A model generated the notes under the pieces. That model saw only the letters and a program-made list of their open reading frames with translations, had not been told where the DNA came from and ran no database searches. This document shows, piece by piece, positions 35,371 to 47,089 of a stretch of DNA of 64,000 bases. The DNA is from Mya arenaria (taxonomy: Eukaryota > Mollusca > Bivalvia > Myida > Myidae). A program made the position numbers and the translations under genes. Where the stretch lies: the NCBI RefSeq assembly GCF_026914265.1, contig NC_069135.1, positions 38,769,946 to 38,833,945 of the forward strand, read 5' to 3'. How positions within the stretch are numbered: position 1 is the first letter of the stretch; every line of letters starts with the position of its first letter.

Positions 35371-35644
35371 TTTAGCAATTCAAGTTGACCACAAAGTCCG
35401 AAATCATTAAAAACATTGAATTAAACTTAACTTCCTGTTTACAAATTTTGTGCTTAAAATATTATGACGTTGTGTAAATCGCACAGCATGTAAACATTAT
35501 TTTGAGAGACAAAAACTCAGAAAATCATTTATTGTTGAAGTGACAGTCAGTCAAAACTGATTTAAATGACAACAGTAATAATTGAACCGCTGAAATCAAG
35601 AATCTAATACGCCTTTATATTTTTTGAAGTTAATCAATAGAAAA
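35371..35644. promoter_or_regulatory. Shared intergenic promoter region, ankyrin gene / COMMD7
   Basis: The start codons at 35370 (minus) and 35645 (plus) are 274 bp apart and point away from each other, so both transcripts must start within or beside this interval. I see no clear TATA box. A bidirectional promoter is inferred from geometry only. Confidence 0.65.
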
Positions 35645-38600
35645 ATGTCTGCTCAAAGTTTTCACTTCAGCCAGGAAACACCCCCTGATTCCATGTTTAG
35701 TGATATTCAGACACTGAACAAGTTCCAAGATGAGGTAATTTTATGTTGACATTGGAAATTAGCTCTTTTTTTAATTCTATCATATAATATACATTTATTA
35801 ATATTTATAGGAAATTTAGCATTTTTATTAAGACTGGCACGCCCCCTTTTCCTTAGCCGTTATGCACCAGTCTATTGTAACCACGCACCGGCCTCCAATT
35901 CCAGGTAAAATTCAAAACAAACTCACCATCAAATGCCCCCTTTTCCTGAGGACATCCTGTAGTTTGAAAACTGGCTTCTTTTAAATGGGGAAAGAATCAG
36001 GATGAGGTGCCACCTTTTTTAAATATCTCGTTAAACCCCAGGAAAAGCTTGGCTTAAATGCAGACAAATCCCGTTAAAAGAATGAATAATTCCAGGCATG
36101 AAGCCCAGTGACAGCCCATTTCCTGCTATTTTCAGCGTGGAAATAAAACCACCACATTTACTCAGCAGGGGGTGGGGGAGAGAGTGGTTACAGGGGGAGG
36201 GGGGTATTCATGGTGACAATTGACTGTGGTGGGGCGTGGTTACATGGGGGTGGGGGGGGGGGGTGGTTACAATTGACTTGTGCATAACCTATCACCTAAA
36301 AATCGAGGGAGGAGTGTGAGTAGTTAAGCCAAACGTACCTTATGTATGTGAATAAACATGGGGATAATGTAACTAGTACTTAAGAACATGTAGGTGTAAA
36401 CGAAAAACAAAACCATTTTTGTTTCTAATTTCACTGCCAAATCAAATGTAGGTAGGTCATGATTTTTTTGATTTTTTATAATAATATATTGTATATAAAA
36501 AGCATTATCTGACTGAAAACTGTGATCTGTTCATCTTTTCTTGGCAAGAATCTACCAAAAATGAAAACCGTCCCATAAGGAGAACAAATTAGTCATAATG
36601 TACTGTAATGGTCTGAAACAAAATGTTGGCAATAAAAACAAATGGTTTGGTGCAAAAGATAAGGGTTTGCAAAACGGTATTAGCTTCAATTCCAGTACTA
36701 TGATTATTTATAAACCTGGGTAATTTGGCTTTATTGTAATTGATAATGGGGGAGCTTTAGCTTAAAGGATGAAAAAGAACTTTGAACGATACCAAAAAAG
36801 ATTAAATTTAGATTAGTACATGATTGTTTTAAGAGCATAAATATTATTAACAAAACTGTAATAATTATTTTTTCAGCAATTTGGGCATTTGGTGCAGTAT
36901 GTGTTTGAATTCCTGACAGATCCAACGAAGGTAAAGTAAAAAATACTCATATAAATTTATTGTTTCAAAATATTTGGTTAGGGTTACAGCCTTTTCAAAC
37001 ACAGGTAGGGTAGGTAGGATATTTTATATTAAGCTTTATGTAGGATCGTTATTGTTTTGTTTTATTATAGTTATCTTCTGTATAAAGTTTTCAAAGGGGC
37101 TGTCTCACGTATGATAAAATAGCGAAAAAAAAAAGAAAATTGTCGAAAACTGACATAAACTTGGCATCGAATTGTACAATGCATTGAAACTTACTAACTG
37201 AAGTAACACATAGTTCATAATATATTTAAGTTTAGCAGTTATTTCGTAATTTTCCATTAAAAAAAAATACTGGGTATGTCTACCAGGTAGAATTCATTCC
37301 TTATGCGTGATTGGCTAGTCGGTGTTATCACATGATATAACCGAGGTAGGTGTATAGCTTAATTATGTTTCGCAATAAGAGTAAGCCTTTGTAGTTCAGT
37401 GAGTACAACGTTGGACTACAATTTTGGCGACATGGTTCAAACCGGTCTCCGACTTTTACATTTTGGTACTTTTTTTGGCAATTATGATATCAAAGCGTAA
37501 CACATTCTATTTGATAATTGTCCTGAGATTCGTTACAGAAAAAAACTTTTTTTGGTGCCAATACGTGAGACAGCCCCTTTAAACTACAAAAAAGTACATA
37601 CTGGTATAAACAAATTCTTCCTGTGCAGAAACTTAACTTAAAACTGATCAAATAGAAGGGAATTATTCAACTGTCTGGAATGGTTTGGCTACTTATGAAT
37701 TGAATAATGATCTTGTAGATCTGTTGATTTCTGCGTTTTTCAGTCCTCTCGATTATTTGGTCAGTTGGAGGATTTTGCTGCTGAAAATGGCGTCAGTGGG
37801 AATGCTTTAAAAAATGTCTTCAAAAGCATTTTATCTATCCCAAACAGTGAGTATAATTGTTGTATTACTATTATACGATAAATATTGTCTGGCTGAAAGG
37901 AGAATTGTAGCAGTAAATGTTGGGAAAATAATAAAGTAGAGGATAATTATTTTTTCAGTGTAAGATTGTAATATATTTCACCAAGTACTTAAGCTCCAAA
38001 GCTATAATAAATTAACATGGTGTATAGCATAGCCACAAGTGATATATAAACGTTTAGTTTTTCATGAGGTCTTATGGTAAAGGCGTCCATTTAAGGACTG
38101 GTAGGTCGTTGGCTTGATCCCTGCCCGCATTACATAAAAATCTTTAAAAATTGGTACAAATTTATAACTCCCTTGCCTTGTCAGCTCAGCATTTAAAGAG
38201 GGTGGAAGTTGTTCACTGAGTATTGGTTTAACCCATGAAATTTGTACCCGTGTATGGGTGCTTTACAATGAGCACTTAAAAGTACTAAGGGTTCCCTTCA
38301 AAGAAATGGTAGGGTATCGCACCCAGACTTTCTAGTTACAAATAACATAATCCCACCACTGCCCCTTCTGCAAGCTGTCCCTCCAGCAAAAACATAAAGG
38401 ACAATATTAGAAATAAGTGCTTACACTTTCATGGGATATCCTTGACAGCAAGGTTTAAAGAAATACACACACGCACACACAATATATTATATTTTTACAC
38501 TGTTACACACATAGTTATAAGACATTATATAATTGGTTTTTTTAGTATCGGTATTATTAAGGTATTTAGTTTAATATTCTGTAGTTCTTGATTTATATTT

Positions 38601-41600
38601 CAATTACTATATTTTGTTTGTTTTTCTTTTATAAAGGTGCATTGAAAAAAAGCCTGAGTCCAGAACAAATAAAAGAAGACTTGGATAACCTTGGTAAGAA
38701 TTGAAGAAATGTCAAAATATTTTTGTTAAAATATATCAGGAACCCTTTTCCTATCAAGTTAAATTGGTTTGCTGTGTGAGTGTCAGTCTTTTGCTTAGGT
38801 TGTCCAGTTAGCGCACTAACTTCCTGGCTTTGGTGCATGCGAGTTTGGTTTGTGGTCACCAAGCCTGACAAGTGGGTTTTCTCCAGGTTCTCCGGTTTCC
38901 CCCACAACACAAGACCACACTCTTGTGGAAAAATCATTGCAAAGAGAGTGATTAATATAATGTTATGATAACTTGTTTCACAATTGTTGTAAAATTAATA
39001 TGTTTTAAATAAGCTTTTGCTTAACATGGTTTACCTTTGTTAGAAAATGAAAAGAAAACCATTTTGAGTTATTTTGAGTACCCTTTTTTCTTCATATTCC
39101 AAAGTACATATTGTTTAGACCATTTTCTTGCTAATTTTCATATCTTCGTGTTCATACATTGTTAGGTTTCTTTATGTATTCAACTGTATCCGCTAAGTTT
39201 AAAATTGTTGCTTAGATTCTTAATGAATATGGACGCAGCTTTCAAAAGTGTTAAATTTTGATACTTAATAACCAAAATTGTATAGTTTTTGTGGCAATTT
39301 ATGTGTTTATTCTGGCAAGAAAAGCTATCCTCAAAAGGTATTTCATGGGGCCAAGAAAGAATATAATTTCGCCACGCGTGTCTGTGATATAAAATATGGA
39401 CAATTATTCTGTCTGCAGGTTTGTCGGAAGGAAAAGCCAGTTATTTTGTGGATCAATGGAGGGCCAATCTTGTTGGGCTTTCACGGAGCGCCCTCGGGCA
39501 AACTTTGATGGTCAACCAGCTTGTTGATATGGAGTGGAAATTTGGAGGTAAAGCCAAGTAAACTTCACACTCTTCGGATTCCACACACTTAGACCAGCCC
39601 AATTGCGCTCATACTCTGATAATGACATCAACCCCGCAATTCATTCCTTAAACCTTTAAACAGAAGATAACTTTAACACCATATTCCAATGATGACAATT
39701 ATGTTCTTATATAAAGACTGATTATTGATAACAAATTTTAAAAAGCCCACCTACCCTACCTGTTTTTGAAAAGGATGTAACCCTAACGAAACTATTTTTA
39801 TTTGTATGCCTTAATTTAAGAATACATATGTGTATGCATGCATAGGTTTCTGTATTCTGCTTGTATATAAAGACTTCTTAGAAAGTCGAAATTATTTGTA
39901 GATTTTCAATTCTAATTTATGTTTAAAAATTCTGTTGGAAGTAACCTCAATGGTGAAATGAATTGGTTATTTGAAAGTTGAAAACTTGTTATATAGGAAT
40001 TTTGAATAAATGGAATTATACAAGTTTTCTAAAATTTTAAAAGTTTTACATGTGTTACAAAAAGGACTTCGGACTCGGGTTACAAATTTTGTGAAGTTTA
40101 ATTGCATAAGATGTCTGCTGTTGACAGTAATTTTAAAGTGCATATTTTGGCCAAAAGCATAGCACAAGTTTGTCTGTTGCTTTTTGGTGATAATTAAAAA
40201 AAAATCTCTTTAAACACATTTGAAAATTGTTTAAAAATACATGTATATTGATTTGATAGTGCATCGTTGAACTTTTATTTTATGAGTCCTGTTTTCATGC
40301 TACAGTGACTGCAGCTAGCAGCGAGCTTGACAAAGTGGGTAACACATTCCTTCAGCTCAAGTTGGTCATCAATACTGGAAATGGGGTCACCAACTCTTAT
40401 ATGGGTATGTTCTAGATATTTTCAAATTTCTAAGTCGTCATAATTTTGACCCTAGTCTGGAGATCATCACCATTGCTGTCATTAACGTACGCCCCAACAT
40501 CACCACCACCTACAGTGCCACCACCACCATCATCACCATCATCATTACCACCACCATCACTATCATCACCATCATTATCACCACCAGTGCCATCATCATC
40601 ACCACCATCACCATCATCACCATCATCACCACCACCACCACCACCACCATCATCACCACCAGTGCCACCATCATCATCACCACCATCATCATCACCACCA
40701 GTGCCACCATAACCATCACCATCATCACATCATCATCACCACCACCACCACCACCACCACCATCATCACCACCACCTACAGTGCCACCACCACCATCATC
40801 ACCATCATCATTACCACCACCATCACTATCATCACCATCATTATCACCACCAGTGCCATCATCATCACCACCATCACCATCATCACCATCATCACCACCA
40901 CCACCACCACCACCATCATCACCACCAGTGCCACCATCATCATCACCACCATCATCATCACCACCAGTGCCACCATAACCATCACCATCATCACATCATC
41001 ATCACCACCACCACCACCACCACCACCATCATCACCACCACCTTCACAACCACCACCAACAACAACAACATCATCATCACCAACTCCATCATCATTATTT
41101 AATCATTATATATTATTTTGTTTTTAAAGCAATTTACAACCATGGCATGAGTTACTTTAACGAAATATTAATGTTCACTATATAACTTCTTACATAATTG
41201 CTTTACCATTCGAAACGAATACAATTAAGATTGAAGAAAAGGTCAAAAAGTGTATAGAAAATTACTGATATATACCATAAAGGGACAAGACACCAGATTA
41301 TACCATTTCAAGAAAAAAGAAAATTGTCAAAAACCTGGGACCAATAATACAGTAATCCTACTCCAAGATAGCCCCTTTAATGCATATAATTATTGTGTTT
41401 ATTTTTACAGAACTGACTCTGCCCCAGTTCTACACGTCATGGTTTTGTGGAAATAATGTACATTCCAATTTTGGGACCATCTGGTGTCTAGCCCCTTTAA
41501 TGCATCAATTGTGTTTATTTTATTTTCTTACAGAACTGACACTGCCCCAGTTCTACTCATTCCTTCATGAAATGGAAAAAGCCAAAGCCAGTTTGGAATA

Positions 41601-41610
41601 CCTCAGTTAG
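35645..41610 (+). CDS. COMMD7: COMM domain-containing protein 7, seven exons
   Basis: Exons: 35645-35734, 36877-36930, 37744-37846, 38637-38693, 39419-39547, 40306-40404, 41534-41610. All junctions are GT-AG and in phase, giving 202 residues against about 200 for the vertebrate protein as I recall it. The N-terminal helical half includes QFGHLVQYVFEFLTDPTK; the C-terminal COMM domain (about 133-200) holds QLVDMEWKFG, TFLQLKLVI and ELTLPQFYSFLHEMEKAKAS, which I recognise as COMMD7. COMMD proteins form the ring of the Commander/CCC complex that recycles endosomal cargo; COMMD7 is also linked to NF-kB repression. The gene is head to head with the ankyrin gene. A second copy of the exon 7 acceptor lies 123 bp upstream at 41411 and stays in frame, so a longer isoform is possible. 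Introns carry a SINE pair, a TIR element and a CAY-rich array. Confidence 0.94.
37097..37582 (+). mobile_element. TIR element with a tRNA-like core, copy 2
   Basis: Clean inverted ends 'aaggggctgtctcacgtat' and 'atacgtgagacagcccctt'. The centre, 37385-37460, reads 'gcctttgtagttcagtgagt' and later 'ggttcaaaccgg', a tRNA-like A/B box pair. It is the inverted relative of 19630-20128 and lies in intron 2 of COMMD7. Confidence 0.85.
38063..38470 (+). mobile_element. tRNA-Arg-type SINE, old copy
   Basis: Matches 58500-58912 in order: a degraded tRNA head ('ggtcgttggcttgatccctg'), 'aactcccttgcc', 'gggtgctttaca', 'gggtatcgcacccagac', 'cccaccactgccccttc' and the end 'atccttgacagcaaggttta' 'aagaaata'. 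Many substitutions show it is older than the 58.5-kb copy. It lies in intron 3 of COMMD7. Confidence 0.85.
38765..38995 (+). mobile_element. SINE remnant, same family as 4680-4860
   Basis: Contains 'gcatgcgagtttggtttgtg', 'tctccggtttcccccacaac' and 'gcaaagagagtgattaatat', matching 4680-4860. It starts about 70 bp after exon 4 of COMMD7. Confidence 0.75.
39575..39655. mobile_element. Single arm of the 4.4-kb MITE family
   Basis: 'cagcccaattgcgctcatac' and 'ataatgacatcaa' match the right arm of 4427-4572. It begins about 25 bp after the exon 5 donor of COMMD7. Confidence 0.7.
40490..41100. repeat. (CAC/CAT)n array with a 266-bp internal duplication
   Basis: A CAY-trinucleotide array in intron 6 of COMMD7. 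The segment from about 40500 to 40740 returns 266 bp further on with no visible change, including its landmark 'cctacagtgccaccaccacc'. Open frames for poly-Pro/Ser and poly-Met/Val on the two strands are products of composition. Confidence 0.95.
41279..41500. mobile_element. MITE with AAAGGGAC..AGACACCAGAT ends, interrupted by a duplicated exon start
   Basis: The left end 'aaagggacaagacaccagat' faces 'atctggtgtctagccccttt' near 41479-41498. A related left end occurs at 46545-46600 ('ggactagacaccagatgata'). Inside lies a copy of the intron tail and first 27 or so bases of COMMD7 exon 7, so a local tandem duplication that took in the element's right end ('agcccctttaatgca') is the likely history. 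Confidence 0.7.
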
Positions 41611-41810
41611 CTTGACGGGATTACTTGTGCAATGGAATTTTACTGTGATGTTTGGGAATATGATACATTCTCATTCAAAGTTTCAAACATTTTCAATCAT
41701 TATGTGTATGGCGTTCAGGATATTCCCATAAACCTTAATGCAATATGTTGCAAGAGAAAATGCACCAATATGATTGCAAGATGTAATATGTATTAAAATG
41801 AGCTTGTCTT

Positions 41811-42176
41811 TAAAGCTGCACTCTCACAGATTGAACTTTTTGACAACTTTTTTATTTTTTGTCTCGGAACGAGCCAATTTTTGCGAAAATCCATAGAAAC
41901 CAGTTATATAAGACTGCTAACAAAAAATCAGATCGCAGATGTTTATATTTTAGTTAAAAAAATGATGTTTTATGCATTTTTCTTAAACCGTTAGTAACGG
42001 TTTAGGCCATAAAACATTAATTTTCCAACGGAAATATGAAAATCTACGATCTGATTTTTTGTCAGGAATCTAATATCATTGGTTTGCAGATATTTATGCA
42101 AAAAAATGCTCTTTCCAAGACAAAAAATAAAAAAAAGTTGTAAAATGGTATACCTGTGTGAGTGCAGCTTTAAAGT
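41811..42176. mobile_element. MITE with TTAAAGCTGCACTCTCACA ends, in the COMMD7 3' region
   Basis: Bounded by 'ctttaaagctgcactctcac' and 'gtgagtgcagctttaaag'. The interior also has an internal inverted repeat around 'aaccgttagtaacggtt'. It starts 200 bp after the COMMD7 stop and before the first AATAAA, so it is probably part of the 3' untranslated region. Confidence 0.9.
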
Positions 42177-42308
42177 AGGCCCTGTCTGTAAGATAGTGCA
42201 TTAATATGGTGAACTTCCAAATGTTTGATGCAATACATGTATGTTAATATAGATTTTATACATATTATAATTCACAAACAGTATGTATATTTGTTATCTT
42301 TTGATGAT

Positions 42309-42314
42309 AAATAA
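42309..42314 (+). terminator. Candidate polyadenylation signal of COMMD7
   Basis: AATAAA in 'gataaataaaattacc', about 700 bp after the stop codon and beyond the MITE. It would place the MITE inside the mature transcript. Confidence 0.5.
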
Positions 42315-42929
42315 AATTACCCTATTAATCTTTGTTTTAATTAAATCCATCATTGAATTATACCAAGTTTAAAAGTTTAGATTTAGAAAAATATCTTCTG
42401 CATATTCACCAATCTGTATAACTCTTCATTATTGTGGTACAGAGTTATGGTCCCTTTGTCATAAAGAAATTCTTCAGTTTTAAATTGTTATAGAAAAAAC
42501 TTATTTAATTCAATCGACTATAAACATATTTTTTTTGCATATTAAGTCAAGCATGATTAACAATATATATATAATCATTACATTATTTTCTCGTGCATTT
42601 CATGATTTATATAACTGTTCGTTCATAAAGAACATTATACAGTATGCTATCTGTTTGTCGAATGGCGGATCATGCGCATTTATCATGACCTTACGGCTTA
42701 TGATGAGTCACGCTCTTACTCATGTATAATTTATTTTATGTAACCCATGTCAAGGACAATTATACGTCCGAGTTGATGGAAAGTGGAATACTTTTGATGT
42801 GAACAAATGAAACATTCATGTGACAGTATATCTTATTTATTCTACCTTATTTAGAGAGTAACTATTTCAAGCTTTTAATAAAAAGAAAAACTATCACGAA
42901 GTTTAATATACTAACTGAAAAAAACAACA

Positions 42930-42998
42930 CTCGGACAAGCCCAATTGCGTTCATACCCCGATAATGACATCAATTAAACCCGCAATTTATTCCTTAAA
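42930..42998. mobile_element. Single arm of the 4.4-kb MITE family
   Basis: 'caagcccaattgcgttcata' 'ccccgataatgacatcaatt' and 'cgcaatttattcc' match the right arm of 4427-4572. From here to 43.7 kb I see no recognisable gene. Confidence 0.7.
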
Positions 42999-43734
42999 AG
43001 TTAAAATTTAAAATGTAAATAGGAGACTTAAATTATATTGGCGACATATTCTTTCAGATGAATGGATTAATAGAGATGATGGTCTGTAATTTTTAATAAA
43101 TAAATATCCTTCAAATATTTCATGCGTTCAATATCACATTCGCCATTTAACATTTGATAGCGCGGCGCCTGAATGATCAAAACTATCGGAATAAATTTAG
43201 CCCAGGCTTTGATAATCGAACCAATATCAAATAACTCTTTCATCCATTGCATAACTTCCTTTACGTAACAATCCCTAGCGGGATAAGAGTTGCGTAACAG
43301 GACGAAAACTTTCCGCAGCTGGCAAATAACGGGCACGAAATTGTATTGCATAATTCCCCTATTGCTATTGGTAATCCTATTCGGGCGTTGCGTAATAGTA
43401 TGACGTAACCCACTCTCAAATCTCCGGCTGTTTGCCCGCAAGGTCTTGACCAACATACTAACTGACCATTTGCTTGACCACATGTGATATTACCACACGC
43501 GAAAGCCCACGTTATTCAGTCTATATTTGTCAGTTTTTGTGTACATTTTGAACAGGATTTTATTTTTAACTTTAAAATAAGCCAGGTTTGTACAGTATCT
43601 ATATATTATAAAGTTCGATTTTTTCTCAACTTAGAAGTTTAAAATACGTGCCACAAATAGAATTCTACTATTAACATATGCTTTTTAAACTCTAATTTTC
43701 AGTATTTTTTCCCCGGATTGTAGCCTTAGATATT

Positions 43735-43773
43735 ATATTATTATTATTATTAGATTTGTTATTATTATTATTA

Positions 43774-43825
<52 letters not shown>

Positions 43826-43830
43826 ATAAT
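43735..43830. repeat. (TTA)n microsatellite
   Basis: About 30 TTA/ATT units with few interruptions. Between 43.83 and 44.53 kb I see no recognisable gene or repeat. Confidence 0.95.
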
Positions 43831-44535
43831 AAATCAAATGAATAAGTAAGACAGTCAAATTAAGTATCTTAAATAAGACATGAAATAAACATAAGTTTAA
43901 GCCGTGGTTTAAAAGTATTGGACTGAGATCTATAGACTATACATGATCAGATGGAAATTGGTATTACATATTGAACTCCACAGCGAAGGTCATATACGAG
44001 GCTTACATAACTAATGTTATGTCGCAACTTGTAGTTATATAACAAAACGAAAACAGTGTTGCACTATCGATATAGCAAACATGTTCTAGAAAGAATAAGG
44101 TTACTGTAGGGTTATAGGTGACGCGTAAGGTTTATTGGTCTGAACATTTTTCTACATGATAAACTCTTGGAATATTTTTCGTGTACTTATCATGTGATAT
44201 TTACTATTTAAAAAAAGAAGAAAAACAATATGTTGGACATTAATTAAATGATGAAATAAACCCGTTATTAGACGGTATAATAGCTTATATTTTGGACAAG
44301 TTCTATTACTAGTATAGTAACGTTGTAATGTTGATATATTTATGTGTTAATTTAACACAAAAAAAACTGTAAAGTTACGTGTAATGAAATATGTTCTGTT
44401 ATATAACTGACCATTCTGTTGCCTAACTTTAAAAGAAGAAAGATAAAGGGATGAAGGATTCGTCACAGATTGCGCGTTTGTTAGGAAGAAGATCTAGGTA
44501 AAAATAATTCCATTGAATCGAATTTAAAATTAAGT

Positions 44536-44629
44536 TGTCGTCATCATCATCATTATAAATAATAATGATAATAATTATCATCATCATCATCTTCAAAATT
44601 ATTATTATAATAATAATAATAATAATACT

Positions 44630-44670
<41 letters not shown>

Positions 44671-44753
44671 TAATAATAATAATAAAAATAATAATAGTTA
44701 CAATTCAGCATCATCATCACCATCATAATGATAAGAATAATAGCAACAATAGC

Positions 44754-44812
<59 letters not shown>

Positions 44813-44837
44813 TAACGATAATGATAACAATAATAAT

Positions 44838-44891
<54 letters not shown>

Positions 44892-44975
44892 TAATAATAA
44901 TAATAATTATCATCGTCGGCGTCGTAGCCTAGGTCATCGGCATCATCATTATCATCATCAATAATAAATCGTGAA
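44536..44975. repeat. Compound (AAT)n/(ATC)n microsatellite upstream of the bZIP gene
   Basis: Long AAT runs alternate with ATC/GAT stretches over more than 400 bp and end about 90 bp before the bZIP start codon. Frames for poly-Ile, poly-Asn and poly-Leu here are products of composition. Such an array may vary in length between animals. Confidence 0.95.
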
Positions 44976-45063
44976 ATAAAAAATATAATAATAAAAATAC
45001 TACTAATATTAAAGAATCTAAATATCAGAAAAAAAATCATGTTATTATTTGTATATTTATAGG

Positions 45064-45936
45064 ATGGAGAGTGGTTTTTCCTATACCTTGGAATCCCATG
45101 TTCCGACTACCAGAACGTCAACGCATGACCTTGACCTCCTTCTGAGTCCTAAACGTCGATTGAAGCGCTTAACGCCAGACACTGACAAGGACGATAAATA
45201 CTGGGAAAAGAGGATACGAAACAACATCGCCGCGAAAAAATCGCGAGAAAGTAAACGCCAGTTTGAATCGATTATACGGACCAAAGTTGCAGCTCTAACG
45301 GAAGAAAACGCGTTGCTAAGGAAGGAGCTGTCGCTATTAAAAAAGAGGTGTGGCCTGCCCGATGACGTCAGTGTATTAACCGAAGCGGAACGAGAGGAGT
45401 GTCTCCGAGAAACACGGGAGTCAGAGAGATGGATTGCAGACATAAACACAGATGGGAAACAGAACTATACGAACACACTAAATGAGAGCTTGAACAATTG
45501 TCCGAACACAAAAGATTTTACATCTAGCGGAGGTACTGATTCCAGCACGGACGCTGAAAGTGAACAAAGAGTTAAAAGCGCGTTTGGCAAGCAAATAAGT
45601 CCGCGCACGTGTTCTTATAGCTTTATTAACCAAATCAACGGTCAAGGAAACCAGGCATCATATGGAGACGACCCTCGAGCGATTCTTTTTGCAGCACAAC
45701 AAAACAATCATCGTTATTCATCTGGGGTTCAAGACAACGTGCCAGCAGATTTTTCGTCAAAGAAGAGAAAACTGGATTGTGTAGATCGAAAAGAACTCAT
45801 TGCTGAGCAGCTAGATAAGCTTGCTGAATCACATGAAGGCGCTATTGATCTTACTGATGACTGTGATTCTGACATTCGTGAAAAGTTAAAAATGCTGTCG
45901 GAACAAGTTGACAAAATGCAAAAGTTAGTTGGATAG
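45064..45936 (+). CDS. NFIL3/PAR-type bZIP transcription factor
   Basis: The frame of 290 residues is uninterrupted. The bZIP spans about residues 44-100: the lead-in DDKYWEKRIRNN, basic region NNIAAKKSRESKR (fits NxxAAxxSR), and a zipper with leucines at 78, 85 and 92 in TEENALLRKELSLLKKRCGL. The YWEKR start and the EENA.L..EL..LK zipper are what I associate with NFIL3 (E4BP4) and C. elegans CES-2/ATF-2 rather than CREB or C/EBP. Family members bind TTAYGTAA-type sites and act in clock output, immune cells and cell survival. Past the zipper the protein is low-complexity, with a late acidic stretch (AIDLTDDCDSDIREK). An AG directly before the ATG (tatttatag|gATG) could be a splice acceptor for a 5' non-coding exon, as in vertebrate NFIL3, whose coding part is also one exon. 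No GT-AG intron is needed inside. Confidence 0.88.
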   Translation: MESGFSYTLESHVPTTRTSTHDLDLLLSPKRRLKRLTPDTDKDDKYWEKRIRNNIAAKKSRESKRQFESIIRTKVAALTEENALLRKELSLLKKRCGLPDDVSVLTEAEREECLRETRESERWIADINTDGKQNYTNTLNESLNNCPNTKDFTSSGGTDSSTDAESEQRVKSAFGKQISPRTCSYSFINQINGQGNQASYGDDPRAILFAAQQNNHRYSSGVQDNVPADFSSKKRKLDCVDRKELIAEQLDKLAESHEGAIDLTDDCDSDIREKLKMLSEQVDKMQKLVG

Positions 45937-46061
45937 CATAACCGAAGCCAAGACTGGTCGTGTTTAAGACCCAACAGAACTTCCACTATTTGACATGCCT
46001 TTTATCAGATGTTAAGTGTATGAATTGAGGATATTAAATTTGTTCAATTTCTGTGTCAAAA

Positions 46062-46485
46062 TTATTAAACCGTATGATCACAAGACGCAATCTATTAATG
46101 AGTGGAGTAGCCACGTGAACATATGATTTTTTGAGGCCAGGAGTGATTTAACCCAATGATCACAAGAAGCAATCTATTAATGAGTGGAGTAGCCACGTGA
46201 ACATATGATTTTTTGAGACCAGGAGTGATTTAACCGAATTATCACAAGAAGCAATCTATTAATGAGTGGTACAGCCACGAATGATAATATGATTTTCTGA
46301 GATCAGAAGTGATTTAACCGAATGATCACAAGAGAAATCTATTAGTGAGTGGCGTAGCCACGTGAACATATGATTTTTTTTCAAACCAGGAGTGATTTAA
46401 CCGAATGATCACAAGAAGCAATCTATTAATGAGTGGCGTAGTACTTCACAATTGAAAATATGATTTTCGGAGTTGAGGAGTGATC
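46062..46485. repeat. About 80-bp tandem repeat just downstream of the bZIP gene
   Basis: The unit 'gatcacaagaagcaatctat' 'taatgagtggagtagccacg' 'tgaacatatgatttttt' followed by 'gaccaggagtgatttaacc' occurs five to six times. Several units hold CCACGTGA, a perfect CACGTG E-box. The array starts about 130 bp after the stop. Confidence 0.9.
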
Positions 46486-46854
46486 CGAATTGTATTATAT
46501 CACCGATTAAAAGAACACCGACTTTGTTTCTTGTTTAACTTCGAATGGACTAGACACCAGATGATACAATTGCAAGAAAAAAGGAAAATTGTGAAAACTT
46601 ACATAAAATAGACAATAGCGGTGTGAACAACGCATTGTATCTTTCTTACTGTTGTATCACATCGCTAATGCGACACATGCATCTTTAGCAGTTTTTGCGT
46701 ATTGTTCCAATTCGAAATTCACTTGGCGTTTTAACCATGTATTTCAGTTAAATTAACAAATAGCGTTTGAATATGTATCTGCACCAATCACCTTACTTTC
46801 ACATTCTAAATGGACATGCTATCATAAAACTGGAAAATTAGTATGCGCTAATAT

Positions 46855-47070
46855 TTAAAGATGCACTCTTACTCCCAAATAAGAATTACCACAATTAATA
46901 ATATTTGTAATATTCCAAAAAGAATGAATAAATGTCGAAAACAATGTTTTTTTAAGGATTCCGAGTTCAATTTGAAAGAAATGAGCATAAAAACGACATT
47001 TCTACCTTAAGAGACTATACTAGACCACAGTGAATCTTTTAGCACTCACCAATCATTTAACTTTTTTGTG
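46855..47070. mobile_element. Truncated relative of the 28.0-kb MITE
   Basis: 'atttaaagatgcactcttac' and 'aataaatgtcgaaaacaatg' match 28055-28200 in order. The right end is missing or diverged. Confidence 0.65.
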
Positions 47071-47089
47071 ATGATTAAACAAATGTTTG

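Noticed and set aside
39278-39508. Plus-strand frame of 76 codons ending near 39508
   Set aside because: It overlaps COMMD7 exon 5 in another frame and starts in the intron; the COMMD7 frame explains the region.
40446-40994. Pro/Ser-rich and Met/Val-rich frames
   Set aside because: They are composition effects of the CAY array in COMMD7 intron 6.
43067-43483. Minus-strand frame of 138 codons
   Set aside because: It is the longest frame in its area and not a repeat, but I recognise no domain, no splice partner and no supporting signal, so it is not called as a gene.
44565-45040. Open frames of poly-Ile, poly-Asn and poly-Leu on both strands
   Set aside because: They follow from AAT/ATC trinucleotide runs, with no start context, splice sites or homology.
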